NCBI GenBank assembly: GCA_910576915.1
Contig: CAJTJT010000005.1
Span: forward strand, 62,001-126,000
Reading direction: 5' to 3'
DNA: 64,000 nucleotides
DNA from: an uncultured Elusimicrobiales bacterium
GTDB lineage: Bacteria; Elusimicrobiota; Elusimicrobia; Elusimicrobiales; Elusimicrobiaceae
Shown: positions 27,287-36,289 of the stretch, piece after piece
Layout: the number at the start of each line of letters is the position of its first letter
Position numbering within the stretch: the first letter of the stretch is position 1
The notes under the pieces: generated by a model
Told to the model about the DNA's origin: nothing
The model's database searches: none
What the model saw: the letters and a program-made list of their open reading frames with translations, nothing else
Position numbers and translations under genes: made by a program

Positions 27287-27352
27287 TAGAAATATCATTT
27301 CCCACCACCATGGAAATATTCAAAGAAAATCTTTCATACTTTAAAACCTTCT

Positions 27353-28217
27353 TTACTTAATTTCATCCCTAAAATCTACTACATCAAACTGATTGTAAAG
27401 GAAAGTAGCATAAGCCCCCGGCAAACGGGCGTTATACAGAATTCGCAACGTTAATTTTTCTTGTGCAGAAGGCCCCAATGGAATAAGCTCTGGTGTAATT
27501 GTTTCTTTTGTCGCATCTATAACATAATCCTGCCCGGGAATACGCAAGTTCAATAGTCCCACAAAATCGCATATATGACCTAACAAGCCAATAGAACGCA
27601 AATTACTGTAAATATCCGGATATTGACACATTTTTTCATCAAGGGTTGCGCTAACCAGTACAATTTTTTGCCTTTGTACAGCTACCTGTTTTAAATACCT
27701 CACTCTCTTTCATTTCCTTAAGCGGCAAATCATCCACTACTAGAGAACTTACCCCGAAGATGCTTCAAAAGCGCTCCGTTGGGCTGTGACCGGATTTAAA
27801 TCACTAAACCAAAGCGGCAAGTTTTGGAGGACATGCCCAGCAGTTTTCACATGTTCAAGGTCATGCCCCTCTACACCCAACGCAAGCTAGAAACAGACAT
27901 TTTCAACTCAGCAGACAACAAATAAGGCAACCACCGTTCTACCGGCTTTGCACAGACATACACCTGTCCGGAAATACGCTGTTTCCAACACAAGGAGTGT
28001 AAAATAAAGGCTAAAAAGGCCGTATTCACCTGTTCCTGACTGCCAATTAGCAGGAATAGATCTCCTGCGCGCAGGCCGCCGATTTGCCAATCGAACCCTC
28101 TTAGTCCCGTACATAACCCGTTTTGGCCTGTTGCACACGGACATTATCGGTTTGGGCCTGATATTCAATATCTGATAAAAACTTCTCCACCAAGTGATGC
28201 GTTTTATAAGTAATCAT
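27353..28217 (-). pseudogene. Decayed paralogue of the RecA-fold ATPase-like gene
   Basis: ATG 28217 overlaps the stop of the preceding gene (ATGA). The first 38 codons are in one frame; then FDWQIGGLRAGDLFLLIGS continuing to LCWKQRISGQVYVCAKP lies in another, a stop follows near 27890, and a 116-codon piece (KIVLVSATLDEKMCQYPD to YNARLPGAYATFLY) ends it. Each piece aligns with the intact neighbour at 28214-29002 (GCLQPGHCYLFVGP, LCWRQQLS, SVVLVSAVV). At least two frame breaks are needed, so it is not functional. Confidence 0.75.
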
Positions 28218-29002
28218 ACTTGCTCCTTATCTTTCAGGTTCATTTCAGCCACGGTATAGCTAAATTCAACGGTGCTGCAAGGCAAAATCCGGTTCTTTAC
28301 ATTTTGCAATGTAACAGTGGTAGGGCCCAGCCTGTCCTTAGCCGTTAGCGAACTGATACAGTCAAAATACGGGTCCACGTCCCCTAAGCAACGCAATTTA
28401 CCAATTACATTGAGGGGCGTATAGTGACTAAAAGATACCACCGCACTAACAAGGACTACACTTTTAAAAACCCGTGCATATTCCGACAAAAAACCCAAAT
28501 TACTTTGCCAACGAGTTTGCATAAGGTTTAAATCTTCGGCAATAAACAGCTGTTTCCCTGCCGTATCCCAGAGATGATGTACTTCTTCGTGTAAAAATGT
28601 ACTTGTATTCGTCTCCCACATATCCAAGGGAGCATTTTGGAATTTTTCAACAGTTTTTTGTACCCGCTCCCGGTTCTTTTCGGCAGATAAAAGATGCGGA
28701 GGAATACCCGTTTCCCTGCTAAGTAGCAAGGGGATAATATCTCCGGCTAATTGTTTACAGCAAATCCAACGGGTGCTTAACTGCTGCCGCCAGCACAAAT
28801 CATGCACTACTGTACTCAAAAAAGCCCGGTTAAGCGCCGCATCCGGCCCGACGAATAAATAACAATGCCCCGGTTGCAAACAACCCGTTTGTCTATTTAG
28901 CCCTTCCAATGAGGTTTTATATCCTTGTTGGGCTGACTCCGGCGTCCAAGATATACGCTGTAAAAATTCTTGTAATAGCTGCTGGTTATTGTAGGTTTCC
29001 AT
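28214..29002 (-). CDS. RecA/DnaB-fold ATPase-like protein with a degenerate P-loop
   Basis: 262 residues from ATG 29002 with AGGAGGA upstream. The layout is that of a DnaB-like core: TGCLQPGHCYLFVGPDAALNRAFLS stands where GGL-PG-L--I-G--GMGKTAF is expected (quoted as residues from TGC to FLS in two parts), so the Walker A lysine is missing. QLFIAEDLNLM resembles Walker B. It may be a structural or regulatory relative of the helicase loader. It is translationally coupled to the decayed paralogue downstream and follows the terminase operon. Confidence 0.5.
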   Translation of the reverse strand: METYNNQQLLQEFLQRISWTPESAQQGYKTSLEGLNRQTGCLQPGHCYLFVGPDAALNRAFLSTVVHDLCWRQQLSTRWICCKQLAGDIIPLLLSRETGIPPHLLSAEKNRERVQKTVEKFQNAPLDMWETNTSTFLHEEVHHLWDTAGKQLFIAEDLNLMQTRWQSNLGFLSEYARVFKSVVLVSAVVSFSHYTPLNVIGKLRCLGDVDPYFDCISSLTAKDRLGPTTVTLQNVKNRILPCSTVEFSYTVAEMNLKDKEQV

Positions 29003-29064
29003 AGTTCCTCCTGACCCATTACGCCTTACTTGCGCCAAATAAGTCAACTTTATGGTACAAAAGA

Positions 29065-29090
29065 GAACCGACAACCCACTGTCGGTTCCC
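29065..29090 (-). terminator. Terminator after the terminase operon
   Basis: A 9-bp perfect stem GAACCGACA/TGTCGGTTC (29065-29073, 29080-29088), followed on the minus strand by TCTTTTG. Confidence 0.65.
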
Positions 29091-29115
29091 TTAATTTTTG
29101 CAGCATCTCAATCTA

Positions 29116-30531
29116 CTATATGTTTGCTAACCAAGCGAGCCTATCCCCCACTTCTTCCTCACGCTTTAACAGCTGCGCCAAGGCATCCAGTTGGTCGTCA
29201 TGCGCCCCTCGGGGGAAAGCATTTACTTCCCGCTTAAATTCCTCAATCCACGGGGCCGACTGCGGAATAAATACCCTGCCGTTTTCAATCAACGTAGATT
29301 GGGCGGCAATCCGGTCCTCTTTGCTTCCCTCCGGTTTAATAGCTTGAATCCCCGGTACCCCCTGCCGGTGCAACAACTGGATCAACTCTACCCCAGAAGC
29401 CTTATCTTCTATAAACACTTCACGGGCGTTATAGTGTGATTTTAGGCGCTTGACCTCTTTAACCAAGTCAGGGAACAGCAACTTTCTACGAAACACATCC
29501 CGTATGTAATACTGCTTGTTAATCACCTGGGCGGTAATACACACAGAATAATCACTCCCGTCGTGCGCTGTCATAGCCGTATCCCAGCTTTGAATAATGC
29601 GAAGACGACCACTCTCATTTTTAGGAAGCTCCGTATACCGTTGAAACCAGTCAAAATTAATGACATTTCCCTTTTCGGGGATAGGGCTCTGCTGGTATTG
29701 GGCTTGGAAATTATAGTTTCCCAGCGTATTTTGTATCTCTTTCAGCCTTTCCAGGCTTTCTAAACGGGGATTTAAAGCCTCGCCCTGTTTACGCGTCAAT
29801 ACCTTACCGCTATGAAGGTGATAACTCTCATCCTGCGGGGCAATGGCAGGAAGACTCAAAACATCCCACTGGTCCCATTTTTGCACATGGGCTACCAAGT
29901 CTTCTTCGTGCACCCGCTGCATCACAAGCAAAATAGACCCTGTGTTTTTATTATCCAAGCGGGTATATAGTGTATTGTGAAACCAGTCATTTACATTTTG
30001 CCGCTGTACACGGGATAGCACATCCCCCGGTTTTATGGGATCATCAATAATTAAATACTGGCCGCCCATTCCGGTTAAACGCCCACCGATAGAAGTGGCC
30101 AGTCTAAATCCCCGCGCAGCCGTTTCGAACTCGCTGTCGGCCCGTTTGGCCGTGTTTATGCGGGCCGCAGGGAACGCCGCCTTATACCAAGGGCTTTCCA
30201 TTACTTGACGGGTCTGGCGGCCGAATTTGTCCGCCAAATCCTGACTATAACTAATACAAATAATACGCGCCTTTGGATTATGCCCTAAAATCCACGCAGG
30301 GAACGCCACACTGGCACAAACTGATTTTAGGCTCCGGGGCGGTTGTGCAATCACCAACCGCCGGATATCCCCCCGCTGCACCGACAATAATTTATCGGCA
30401 ATTACTTCCAAATGCCAGTTTGGGGTAAAACTTTGGCTATTGTCTATTTCTAAAAAAGTCCGATGCAGAAAAATTAAAAAATTTTCCCGTACGGCTTTCG
30501 CCAAGAATTTGCGCTTTTGTTCAGGATTCAT
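29116..30531 (-). CDS. Phage terminase large subunit
   Basis: 471 residues. The N-terminal ATPase has a Walker A-like QPPRSLKS (near residue 62, typical of this terminase branch) and Walker B YLIIDD. The C-terminal nuclease has SWDTA, EDKASG and DDQLDAL as acidic metal-binding positions. It would cut and translocate DNA into a prohead. It overlaps the preceding DUF5681-like gene by 4 bp, and that gene may be its small-subunit-like partner. No portal or capsid gene is in the island, so its role here is uncertain. Confidence 0.92.
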   Translation of the reverse strand: MNPEQKRKFLAKAVRENFLIFLHRTFLEIDNSQSFTPNWHLEVIADKLLSVQRGDIRRLVIAQPPRSLKSVCASVAFPAWILGHNPKARIICISYSQDLADKFGRQTRQVMESPWYKAAFPAARINTAKRADSEFETAARGFRLATSIGGRLTGMGGQYLIIDDPIKPGDVLSRVQRQNVNDWFHNTLYTRLDNKNTGSILLVMQRVHEEDLVAHVQKWDQWDVLSLPAIAPQDESYHLHSGKVLTRKQGEALNPRLESLERLKEIQNTLGNYNFQAQYQQSPIPEKGNVINFDWFQRYTELPKNESGRLRIIQSWDTAMTAHDGSDYSVCITAQVINKQYYIRDVFRRKLLFPDLVKEVKRLKSHYNAREVFIEDKASGVELIQLLHRQGVPGIQAIKPEGSKEDRIAAQSTLIENGRVFIPQSAPWIEEFKREVNAFPRGAHDDQLDALAQLLKREEEVGDRLAWLANI

Positions 30532-30920
30532 TTCTCTCCCTCCTTAAAATAACTATTCCATACTTCTTGTTCCTGTGCGGTTAATTCTTCAGCCACCGGG
30601 ACAGGGGAGCTTTGGTTTAGCACTTTAAGAATAAACTCCAAATTGCGGATTTTACCTTGCGCCGCATCCGCTAAACACCGTTTAACGATAGCCACCTTCA
30701 AGGACACACGCCGGATGTGGCCGTTCTCCTTTAGGGAGACTTCCTTTTTTAACTCGCGCTCGGCAATTGCGCGAAAGGACTCATCTTTTTTAGGCCTTCC
30801 GTGGGGATTGCCCGTCTGCCCCTTCTGCCAACGGTACTTAACCGGCGGGTGTTTATACCCCACATAATCGGGTTTCTTGTATTCTTCGGTTGTCTTTTGT
30901 TCTTTGCGTTTAATTTTCAT
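30528..30920 (-). CDS. DUF5681-like protein, possible terminase partner
   Basis: 130 residues. YRWQKGQTGNPHGRPKKDE is the DUF5681 signature; a helical C-terminus (LKVAIVKRCLADAAQGKIRNLEFI) follows. Such proteins often sit directly before terminase large subunits in prophages and gene-transfer-like elements and are plausible DNA-recognition subunits. GGAGAAA precedes ATG. It overlaps terminase by 4 bp and the methyltransferase gene by 11 bp. Confidence 0.75.
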   Translation of the reverse strand: MKIKRKEQKTTEEYKKPDYVGYKHPPVKYRWQKGQTGNPHGRPKKDESFRAIAERELKKEVSLKENGHIRRVSLKVAIVKRCLADAAQGKIRNLEFILKVLNQSSPVPVAEELTAQEQEVWNSYFKEGEK

Positions 30921-32160
30921 AATTTTTCTCCTCCAAGCGCACGGCTTTTTTAGCCGTTTGCTGTTCCCAACGATAGATGATTACATCGCAATAGTGCGGG
31001 TCTATCTCTATAATCCGCGCACGCCGCCCCGTTCGTTCGGCAGCCAAGAGAGTACTGCCACTACCGCCAAAAGGGTCCAACACGAGCCCTTTGCGCGGGC
31101 TGGCGTCCAATATAATGTCCGCCAGCAAGCCCACAGGTTTAACCGTTGGGTGAAGGCGGATGTTGGCTTTATTTACCTTGTTTTTAATAAAAATACCGGG
31201 GTAGTCCCAGACATTGGTCCGGTAGCGACCGTGGACTCCCAATTCAATGTTATTGGTATGCGGGGCATCGCCGTTTTTGAACACAAAAACAAGTTCGTGC
31301 TGGCTGCGGTACAAACTGCCCATTCCGCCACTTAATTTATTCCATACACAAACATTTTTGAGAGTCGTATAAACTGACATTCCGGCCGTTAGAATCTCCC
31401 CTATATGGCGCCAATCCATAAAAGCATAGTGCAGACTGCCCTGTTGGCTATATTCGGACAGTAAGCTAAAAACGCCCTTTAAAAACTGGGAAAATTCATT
31501 TTGGGACATTTCACCGGAAGCCATAGCAAACTCGCGATAATTATCCCCGCTCCGTACATGGCCGGAAATTTTTACGTTATACGGTGGGTCCGTTACGATA
31601 AGGTCTGCCTTTTCCACGCCCAAAAGCCGCTTAAAAGCAGACGTTTGGGTACAATCGGCGCATAACAGTTTATGTTCCCCCAACTGCCAAAGGTCGCCGA
31701 CTTTTACACGGGAAGGAACCGTTTTTCCCAGAAAATCGGCTTTTTCTTCTGTAGCCGGGTCTTCCGGCGCTAGAAGGACATCTATTTCCGGAGCCGCAAA
31801 ACCCGTTGATGTGAGGTCGAAATCGCACTCAATGCTTTGAATTTCTTCTAGCTCCACTTTGAGAATATCTTTATCCCAACCGGAAAGCTCCGCCAAGCGG
31901 TTATCCGCCAGGATATAAGCCTTCTTTTGGGCCGGGGTGAAATGTGTGATACAAACCACAGGCACTTCAGTAAGCCCCGCCAACTTGGCGGCTTCCACCC
32001 TACCGTGCCCTGCTAAAATGCAGTTATCCTTATCTACGAGGACTGGATTTGTAAAACCAAACGATTTAATGCTTTTGGCAATTTGACGGATTTGTTTAGG
32101 ACTGTGCGTCCGCGCGTTTTTGGGGTACGGCTTCAACTCGGCAATTTTTACTGTTTTCAC
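30910..32160 (-). CDS. ParB-domain DNA methyltransferase
   Basis: 416 residues from GTG 32160, chosen because AAGGAG lies 9 bases before it; ATG 32181 is possible but has no such site. Residues about 5-100 are a ParB/Srx-like domain (LKPYPKNARTHSPKQI, ILAGHGRVEAAKLAG). The methylase follows with TDPPYNV before DPFGGSGSTLLAAE (beta-class order). This fusion is common next to phage terminases, where it modifies phage DNA. First gene of the terminase operon; an 8-bp inverted repeat (32172-32179/32196-32203) lies at its ribosome site. Confidence 0.88.
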   Translation of the reverse strand: MKTVKIAELKPYPKNARTHSPKQIRQIAKSIKSFGFTNPVLVDKDNCILAGHGRVEAAKLAGLTEVPVVCITHFTPAQKKAYILADNRLAELSGWDKDILKVELEEIQSIECDFDLTSTGFAAPEIDVLLAPEDPATEEKADFLGKTVPSRVKVGDLWQLGEHKLLCADCTQTSAFKRLLGVEKADLIVTDPPYNVKISGHVRSGDNYREFAMASGEMSQNEFSQFLKGVFSLLSEYSQQGSLHYAFMDWRHIGEILTAGMSVYTTLKNVCVWNKLSGGMGSLYRSQHELVFVFKNGDAPHTNNIELGVHGRYRTNVWDYPGIFIKNKVNKANIRLHPTVKPVGLLADIILDASPRKGLVLDPFGGSGSTLLAAERTGRRARIIEIDPHYCDVIIYRWEQQTAKKAVRLEEKNYEN

Positions 32161-32171
32161 AAAAAAATGCT

Positions 32172-32203
32172 CCTTGCCCATAATCTAGGTACATCGGGCA
32201 AGG
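32172..32203 (-). promoter_or_regulatory. Inverted repeat covering the ribosome site of the ParB-methyltransferase gene
   Basis: On the minus strand CCTTGCCC and GGGCAAGG can pair; the second arm contains the Shine-Dalgarno AAGG of the GTG start at 32160. If transcribed it could mask the ribosome site. Confidence 0.35.
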
Positions 32204-32258
32204 ATTATTTTAAAAAACTATCAGAAAATTCCCCATAACAGGAAATTTTATTTTTTTG

Positions 32259-33098
32259 TTATGGTTTTTTAGAGGTAATAATTTTATTGGCTTTCTTTCG
32301 GAGTCTATAATATATTTCAGCGATTTGCTCGGTACTGCCAGTAGGATTCTCCGAGGCCGCAGGAGAGCGTTTCTCTAAAATTTCAGAATGAGTTAACTCC
32401 ATATCTTTATAGGAAGCAATAAGTTCTTCATTATCAGAAAAAGAAACATCCATTACAGCAGGATTTTCCTTAAAATACCCCTGTATATCTGCCCAATGTT
32501 CGTCAATAAATTTTTTTACTTCTTTTTTCGTCAAATTAGCTGAATTTAAGGAAATAGATACAGGTATGCGATACCCCCACGCCCGCTGTTCAATATCTTG
32601 CTGCGTTGGGATATGAATCCCCAACGGCGCCCAAATATCATTTATCCGGCTATCCACAAAACCACAATAAAATAAACTATCCATTTGATATTTGAGCGGA
32701 GCATGGATATTATGGCGTTTGATAAAATCTGCAATATATTTTTGAGCTTGTAGACGGACAGCCTTCGGTAACAGGTTTTCATAACACCATATGGGTTTGT
32801 GTGCCCCGCACTGTTTATTACGAATAGTTCTGTGCTTCCTAACAAAATACACCCCCTCAGGCGGTAAACAAAATATGCGGCGGAATTCTTCGATGGCTTT
32901 TATAAGAACGCTATTTTGAGATAACATCTTTACAAACCGGAAAGCTTCTCGGGAATATGGTCTGTTTGAAAATCTTTGTAATTCTTCCCAAGAAAAAACC
33001 ACTTGATATTTTACCTTCATTATATTCAGCATCTTCAGTCTTTTTGATGGACGCGGATTCGGAACTACTTTGGAAACTAAAAAGCCTAATTTAAGCAT
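32259..33098 (-). CDS. Unknown island protein
   Basis: 279 residues from ATG 33098 with AAAAGGAGGGC upstream. Not recognised. It is soluble, mixed alpha/beta, with clusters such as LPKAVRLQAQKYIADFIKRH and LTKKEVKKFIDEHWADI, and a polar, low-complexity C-terminus (SPAASENPTGS). It is upstream of the ParB-methyltransferase on the same strand with a 98-bp gap, possibly the same operon. No function can be assigned. Confidence 0.55.
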   Translation of the reverse strand: MLKLGFLVSKVVPNPRPSKRLKMLNIMKVKYQVVFSWEELQRFSNRPYSREAFRFVKMLSQNSVLIKAIEEFRRIFCLPPEGVYFVRKHRTIRNKQCGAHKPIWCYENLLPKAVRLQAQKYIADFIKRHNIHAPLKYQMDSLFYCGFVDSRINDIWAPLGIHIPTQQDIEQRAWGYRIPVSISLNSANLTKKEVKKFIDEHWADIQGYFKENPAVMDVSFSDNEELIASYKDMELTHSEILEKRSPAASENPTGSTEQIAEIYYRLRKKANKIITSKKP

Positions 33099-33224
33099 AA
33101 GCCCTCCTTTTCCCCTATATAGCAAATTTAAACAGGGACGTCTGTCTTAAATACCTGCTTGTTTGGGAGAAAAAGGTTATAATATAAGAGTTGTTGTAGG
33201 TACAATTTGCTTTTAGGCTTGTTT

Positions 33225-33385
33225 TTGGCGTTATGCGTCTGGCATAGCCCCGCCGGAATACTCCGGCGAGCTGAGAAACGGAAACGAAGCCGTCTTTTAG
33301 CACGCCCCCTTACGGGAGCGTGCTGGCGGCATATCGTTTTGGGTCGGTTCTCAGCTACCCGGAAAGATTGCCGCTTTTTTCTTGC
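33225..33385. ncRNA. Candidate structured RNA in the island
   Basis: A GC-rich block in AT-rich surroundings. Hairpins are TATGC/GCATA (about 33232-33246), CGCCGGA/TCCGGCG (33252-33269) and AGCACGC/GCGTGCT (33298-33323), the last enclosed by GCCG/CGGC. A long-range 9-bp pairing AGCTGAGAA (33270-33278) with TTCTCAGCT (33348-33356) closes the middle. No good reading frame exists on either strand. Strand and function are unknown. Confidence 0.5.
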
Positions 33386-33493
33386 CTAGTTTATCTTACC
33401 AATCAAAAGCGACAAACGTTTGTCGGAAATGTTTTTTAACATTTACTTGATGTATAGGCCCATTGTAAGGCTAAATAACACCAAGGAGGCAAT

Positions 33494-33919
33494 ATGTTTT
33501 TCTTCTCTAATTCAGAAAAATCAGAAATTGAACGAGAGTACCGCAACTGTATTGGGAATTTACCCTATCAGCTGCCCTATGAACTAAAAAATAAAATTAC
33601 CCGGGCCGCCGACGACTTAAAAACGCTGCAACTGCGCCGGTATGAAAAGAAAACGGCCCTTTTACGCCAGCAAGAACAAGAGGAAAGACGGGAAAAAGAT
33701 TCCTTCCAGCAACATAAACGCCAAATTGAACAGCGCTGGCAACGGGAAATAGACGAATTAACCCGCCAGTACAGACGAAAGGCCGAAGAAATTTCTGCCC
33801 GTTATAAACGGGAAACAGAATCGCTGTTACGGGCCGACCAGTACACAGAAGAACGCTTAAAAAATCAAATTAAAGACTGCCAACGGGAAATTCAAGAATG
33901 GCAACGGAATAACAAATAG
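33494..33919 (+). CDS. Coiled-coil protein
   Basis: 141 residues with AAGGAGG upstream. From residue 45 on it is one long charged coiled coil rich in Arg, Glu and Gln (LLRQQEQEERREKDSFQQHK and so on). The N-terminus FFFSNSEKSEIE is short and not a signal peptide. It heads a plus-strand group with two nuclease-like genes. Function unknown; a structural or partner role is possible. Confidence 0.6.
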   Translation: MFFFSNSEKSEIEREYRNCIGNLPYQLPYELKNKITRAADDLKTLQLRRYEKKTALLRQQEQEERREKDSFQQHKRQIEQRWQREIDELTRQYRRKAEEISARYKRETESLLRADQYTEERLKNQIKDCQREIQEWQRNNK

Positions 33920-33928
33920 GAGAAATAT

Positions 33929-34384
33929 ATGGTACTTGAAGAATTTTTTGATGGTCGCAGCGCCCAATATGCAAAACGAATCGAATATTTAATGGAAAGC
34001 AGGTTAATGTCCCAAGGGTTTAAATGCTTTGAACCTTGTGTAGATGACAACGGAACAGATTGCGTGATAAAAACTCCCAACGGGCAATTTTTTGAAATCC
34101 AAATCAAGGCCCGCAAAGGAGAGACCGGGAAAAAAGGTATAGGCCGTTTTGAGGTAAGAAATCCCGAACCTCGGCACAATTATTATTATCTGTTTTATGC
34201 AGAAACCCAAGATATTATGTGGTTATTCTCCTCGGAACAATACTTGAAAGCCTGTTCCCGGCACAAATCCGGCAAGAATATGAACAAAACCTGGGTTATT
34301 TTACTTAACGACAGCGGATCTCCCGTTGAAAAATATAAAGAATTTGAAGTAAAAAGAGAGGATTTTAAAAAAATTTTTAAATAA
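33929..34384 (+). CDS. PD-(D/E)XK nuclease-like protein
   Basis: 151 residues. The core DDNGTDCVIKTPNGQFFEIQIKARK (in order: Asp of GTD, then E-I-Q-x-K) at about residues 39-63 fits a PD-(D/E)XK fold related to DUF4365-type or intron-associated nucleases. A helix before it (AKRIEYLMESRLMSQGF) and YYYLFYAETQDIMWLFS after it fit as well. It lies 9 bp after the coiled-coil gene with GGAG upstream. Substrate unknown. Confidence 0.65.
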   Translation: MVLEEFFDGRSAQYAKRIEYLMESRLMSQGFKCFEPCVDDNGTDCVIKTPNGQFFEIQIKARKGETGKKGIGRFEVRNPEPRHNYYYLFYAETQDIMWLFSSEQYLKACSRHKSGKNMNKTWVILLNDSGSPVEKYKEFEVKREDFKKIFK

Positions 34385-34415
34385 GTGTTATTACAAAAAA
34401 ATTTAAGGAAAAATT

Positions 34416-35240
34416 ATGAAAAAAGAAAAATTATATTTGGAAAACCTATTTGATTTTGATTGGAACGATAAAGTTAAAATCAAATTTAATCAAACAGAAT
34501 CTAAAAAGAATAAAAATCCTTTAGAACTTTGGTGCGCAAACCCCGAAACAGTTAATACAGAGTGGTTATTTTGGGAAAAAGATAAAAATCATTTTAGAGT
34601 AGGGAACATTGCCCTGTGTTTGATAGATATGGGAAAAGACCGTTGGCTTTTGACCTCTGTCAAAAAAATCAACAAAGTATTACCAGATTTTGGGGGTGTG
34701 CACTATGAGGGAACTGAACTTCCTGAATATCACCCCTTTTATGGAAGATTGGTACTTATTTTTCATAAAACAGGCCGCCAGGTCATCCGACGCGCCCATC
34801 CCTTAACCAAACAAATCGAGGTATTAGAATTACTACCCGACATATATACTGGAAACCAATTCCCCGGTTATGATAAAGTGCATTTATCTTGGTTTCAGTT
34901 AGAACATATTTTCAAATGCAAAAAACCAGACTGGATGAACGCCCTATCCAAACAAAAAGGCATTTATCTGATTACAGATAACCACAAGGGAAAATTATAT
35001 GTAGGCTCTGCCTCCGGTGAAAATGAGGGCCTTTGGCAACGCTGGGAACAATATGTAAAAAATGGCCACGGAGGCAATCAAGAATTGAAAGCCTTGAAGT
35101 TTGACTATATTAAGCGATTTTTTACATATACAATCTTAGAAAATTACAACTTCAATGTAAGCCGGGAAATCATTATAGAGCGTGAACAATGGTGGAAAAC
35201 TGTACTAGATTCCGTCAAACATGGATATAATAAAAAATAA
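34416..35240 (+). CDS. GIY-YIG nuclease family protein
   Basis: 274 residues. The C-terminal domain (from about 184) reads KGIYLITDNHKGKLYVGSAS, then GLWQRWEQYV and IIIEREQWWK, with the GIY, YVG, Arg and Glu positions of GIY-YIG endonucleases. The N-terminal 180 residues (LENLFDFDWNDKVKIKF...) are an unknown domain shared by some GIY-YIG proteins in defence islands. AAGGA precedes ATG. It ends the plus-strand trio. Confidence 0.78.
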   Translation: MKKEKLYLENLFDFDWNDKVKIKFNQTESKKNKNPLELWCANPETVNTEWLFWEKDKNHFRVGNIALCLIDMGKDRWLLTSVKKINKVLPDFGGVHYEGTELPEYHPFYGRLVLIFHKTGRQVIRRAHPLTKQIEVLELLPDIYTGNQFPGYDKVHLSWFQLEHIFKCKKPDWMNALSKQKGIYLITDNHKGKLYVGSASGENEGLWQRWEQYVKNGHGGNQELKALKFDYIKRFFTYTILENYNFNVSREIIIEREQWWKTVLDSVKHGYNKK

Positions 35241-35301
35241 ATCGCTTATAGTAAGATGAAACCTCCTGGGGTTACACCCATGGTATTCTGTAAGGTATAC
35301 A

Positions 35302-35350
35302 TAATCTCCGCATAAAGTCCGCATATTTTGCGGAGTTTATGCGGAGATTA
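35302..35350. repeat. Long inverted repeat / bidirectional terminator
   Basis: Arms of 22 bp (35302-35323 and 35329-35350) match at 21 of 22 positions around a 5-base loop. It separates the convergent GIY-YIG and WYL genes. It lacks a clear T run, so an operator or recombination role is also possible. Confidence 0.6.
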
Positions 35351-35363
35351 ATTGCATATAACT

Positions 35364-36287
35364 CTACAGCCTTTGGATAGCCTGCCCCAAAATATCTTTG
35401 ATAAGAACCTTAAAATCTTTTGGTTCCACAAGCGTAATATGCTCTAGCCAACTGAGCACTGTTGGAATAATCTCGCGGTAATTGGATACACTCGTTTCCA
35501 CCAAAATATCCCCGTTTTTCTGCTTTTTGAGTATCTTTTGCAACGGGAAATACGCTTTTTTCTCAAAATACGGAGCGAACTCCGCCGGAACTAAAAAAGT
35601 CACTTTTTTATCCCGTTTTTCCCCAAACCAGATATTTTGGCTCTCTTGCAGTATTTTTTGGATATTTTTAGTGGGTTTGAATGATTTATCCGTATTAATC
35701 GCGTCCAAAATACGGTCTAAACGGAATTTCCGCACCTGTTTATAAGCATTGATACCTAACAGATACCAAAACCCGTCATAATTCATTATTTTTAAAGGTT
35801 TTAAATCATAGGTCAGCTTACGGGTGGGATCGGCCGCCAAAGACATTAAAACTTCCGTATGAGTACGGATGCCCTTTTCCAATACGCGTGTGATTTTGGT
35901 TTCCTCGTATTTATTGCCCGTTGGCATTTTGATATAGAACGGGGATTCTTCCGGCGCATTTAATACTTTTTGGCGGAGCGACGCCAACGTATCTTGGAAA
36001 GGTTTGCCTAGTGGGGAAATCACATCCTGCATAACGAGTAAAAGGGACGCTTCGGTCTCTGTCAAATTCATTTTTTTAAGCGAAAACTCCTCTATAAACT
36101 TATATACCCCCGGGGCCGCTTTATAAATAGGAAATCCCCCATCGTCAATATCATTGATATCCCGCTGGATAGTGCGCTCAGTAACGGCCAGTTCCCGCGC
36201 TTCGCGCTGCACTTGGATTTCCCCCGAGTCCAAGATATTGAGCAGATACAACAAACGGTTTAATTTTTTAAGGTTTTTCGGTTGCAT
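35364..36287 (-). CDS. WYL-domain transcriptional regulator
   Basis: 307 residues. The N-terminal winged helix (LKKLNRLLYLLNILDSGEIQ, then ELAVTERTIQRDINDID) binds DNA. The middle WYL domain includes KLTYDLKPLKIMNYDGFWYLLG, and a WCX-like C-terminal domain follows. WYL regulators frequently control phage-defence islands and may sense nucleotides. It starts 3 bp after the membrane-protein gene in the same direction. Confidence 0.85.
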   Translation of the reverse strand: MQPKNLKKLNRLLYLLNILDSGEIQVQREARELAVTERTIQRDINDIDDGGFPIYKAAPGVYKFIEEFSLKKMNLTETEASLLLVMQDVISPLGKPFQDTLASLRQKVLNAPEESPFYIKMPTGNKYEETKITRVLEKGIRTHTEVLMSLAADPTRKLTYDLKPLKIMNYDGFWYLLGINAYKQVRKFRLDRILDAINTDKSFKPTKNIQKILQESQNIWFGEKRDKKVTFLVPAEFAPYFEKKAYFPLQKILKKQKNGDILVETSVSNYREIIPTVLSWLEHITLVEPKDFKVLIKDILGQAIQRL

Positions 36288-36289
36288 AA

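Noticed and set aside
27908..28168. 86-codon minus-strand open frame
   Set aside because: Out of frame with the recognisable remnant of the RecA-fold paralogue in the same place.
33115..33389. Two small overlapping open frames on opposite strands
   Set aside because: Both run through strong hairpins, have poor starts and no protein-like pattern; the block is better read as structured.
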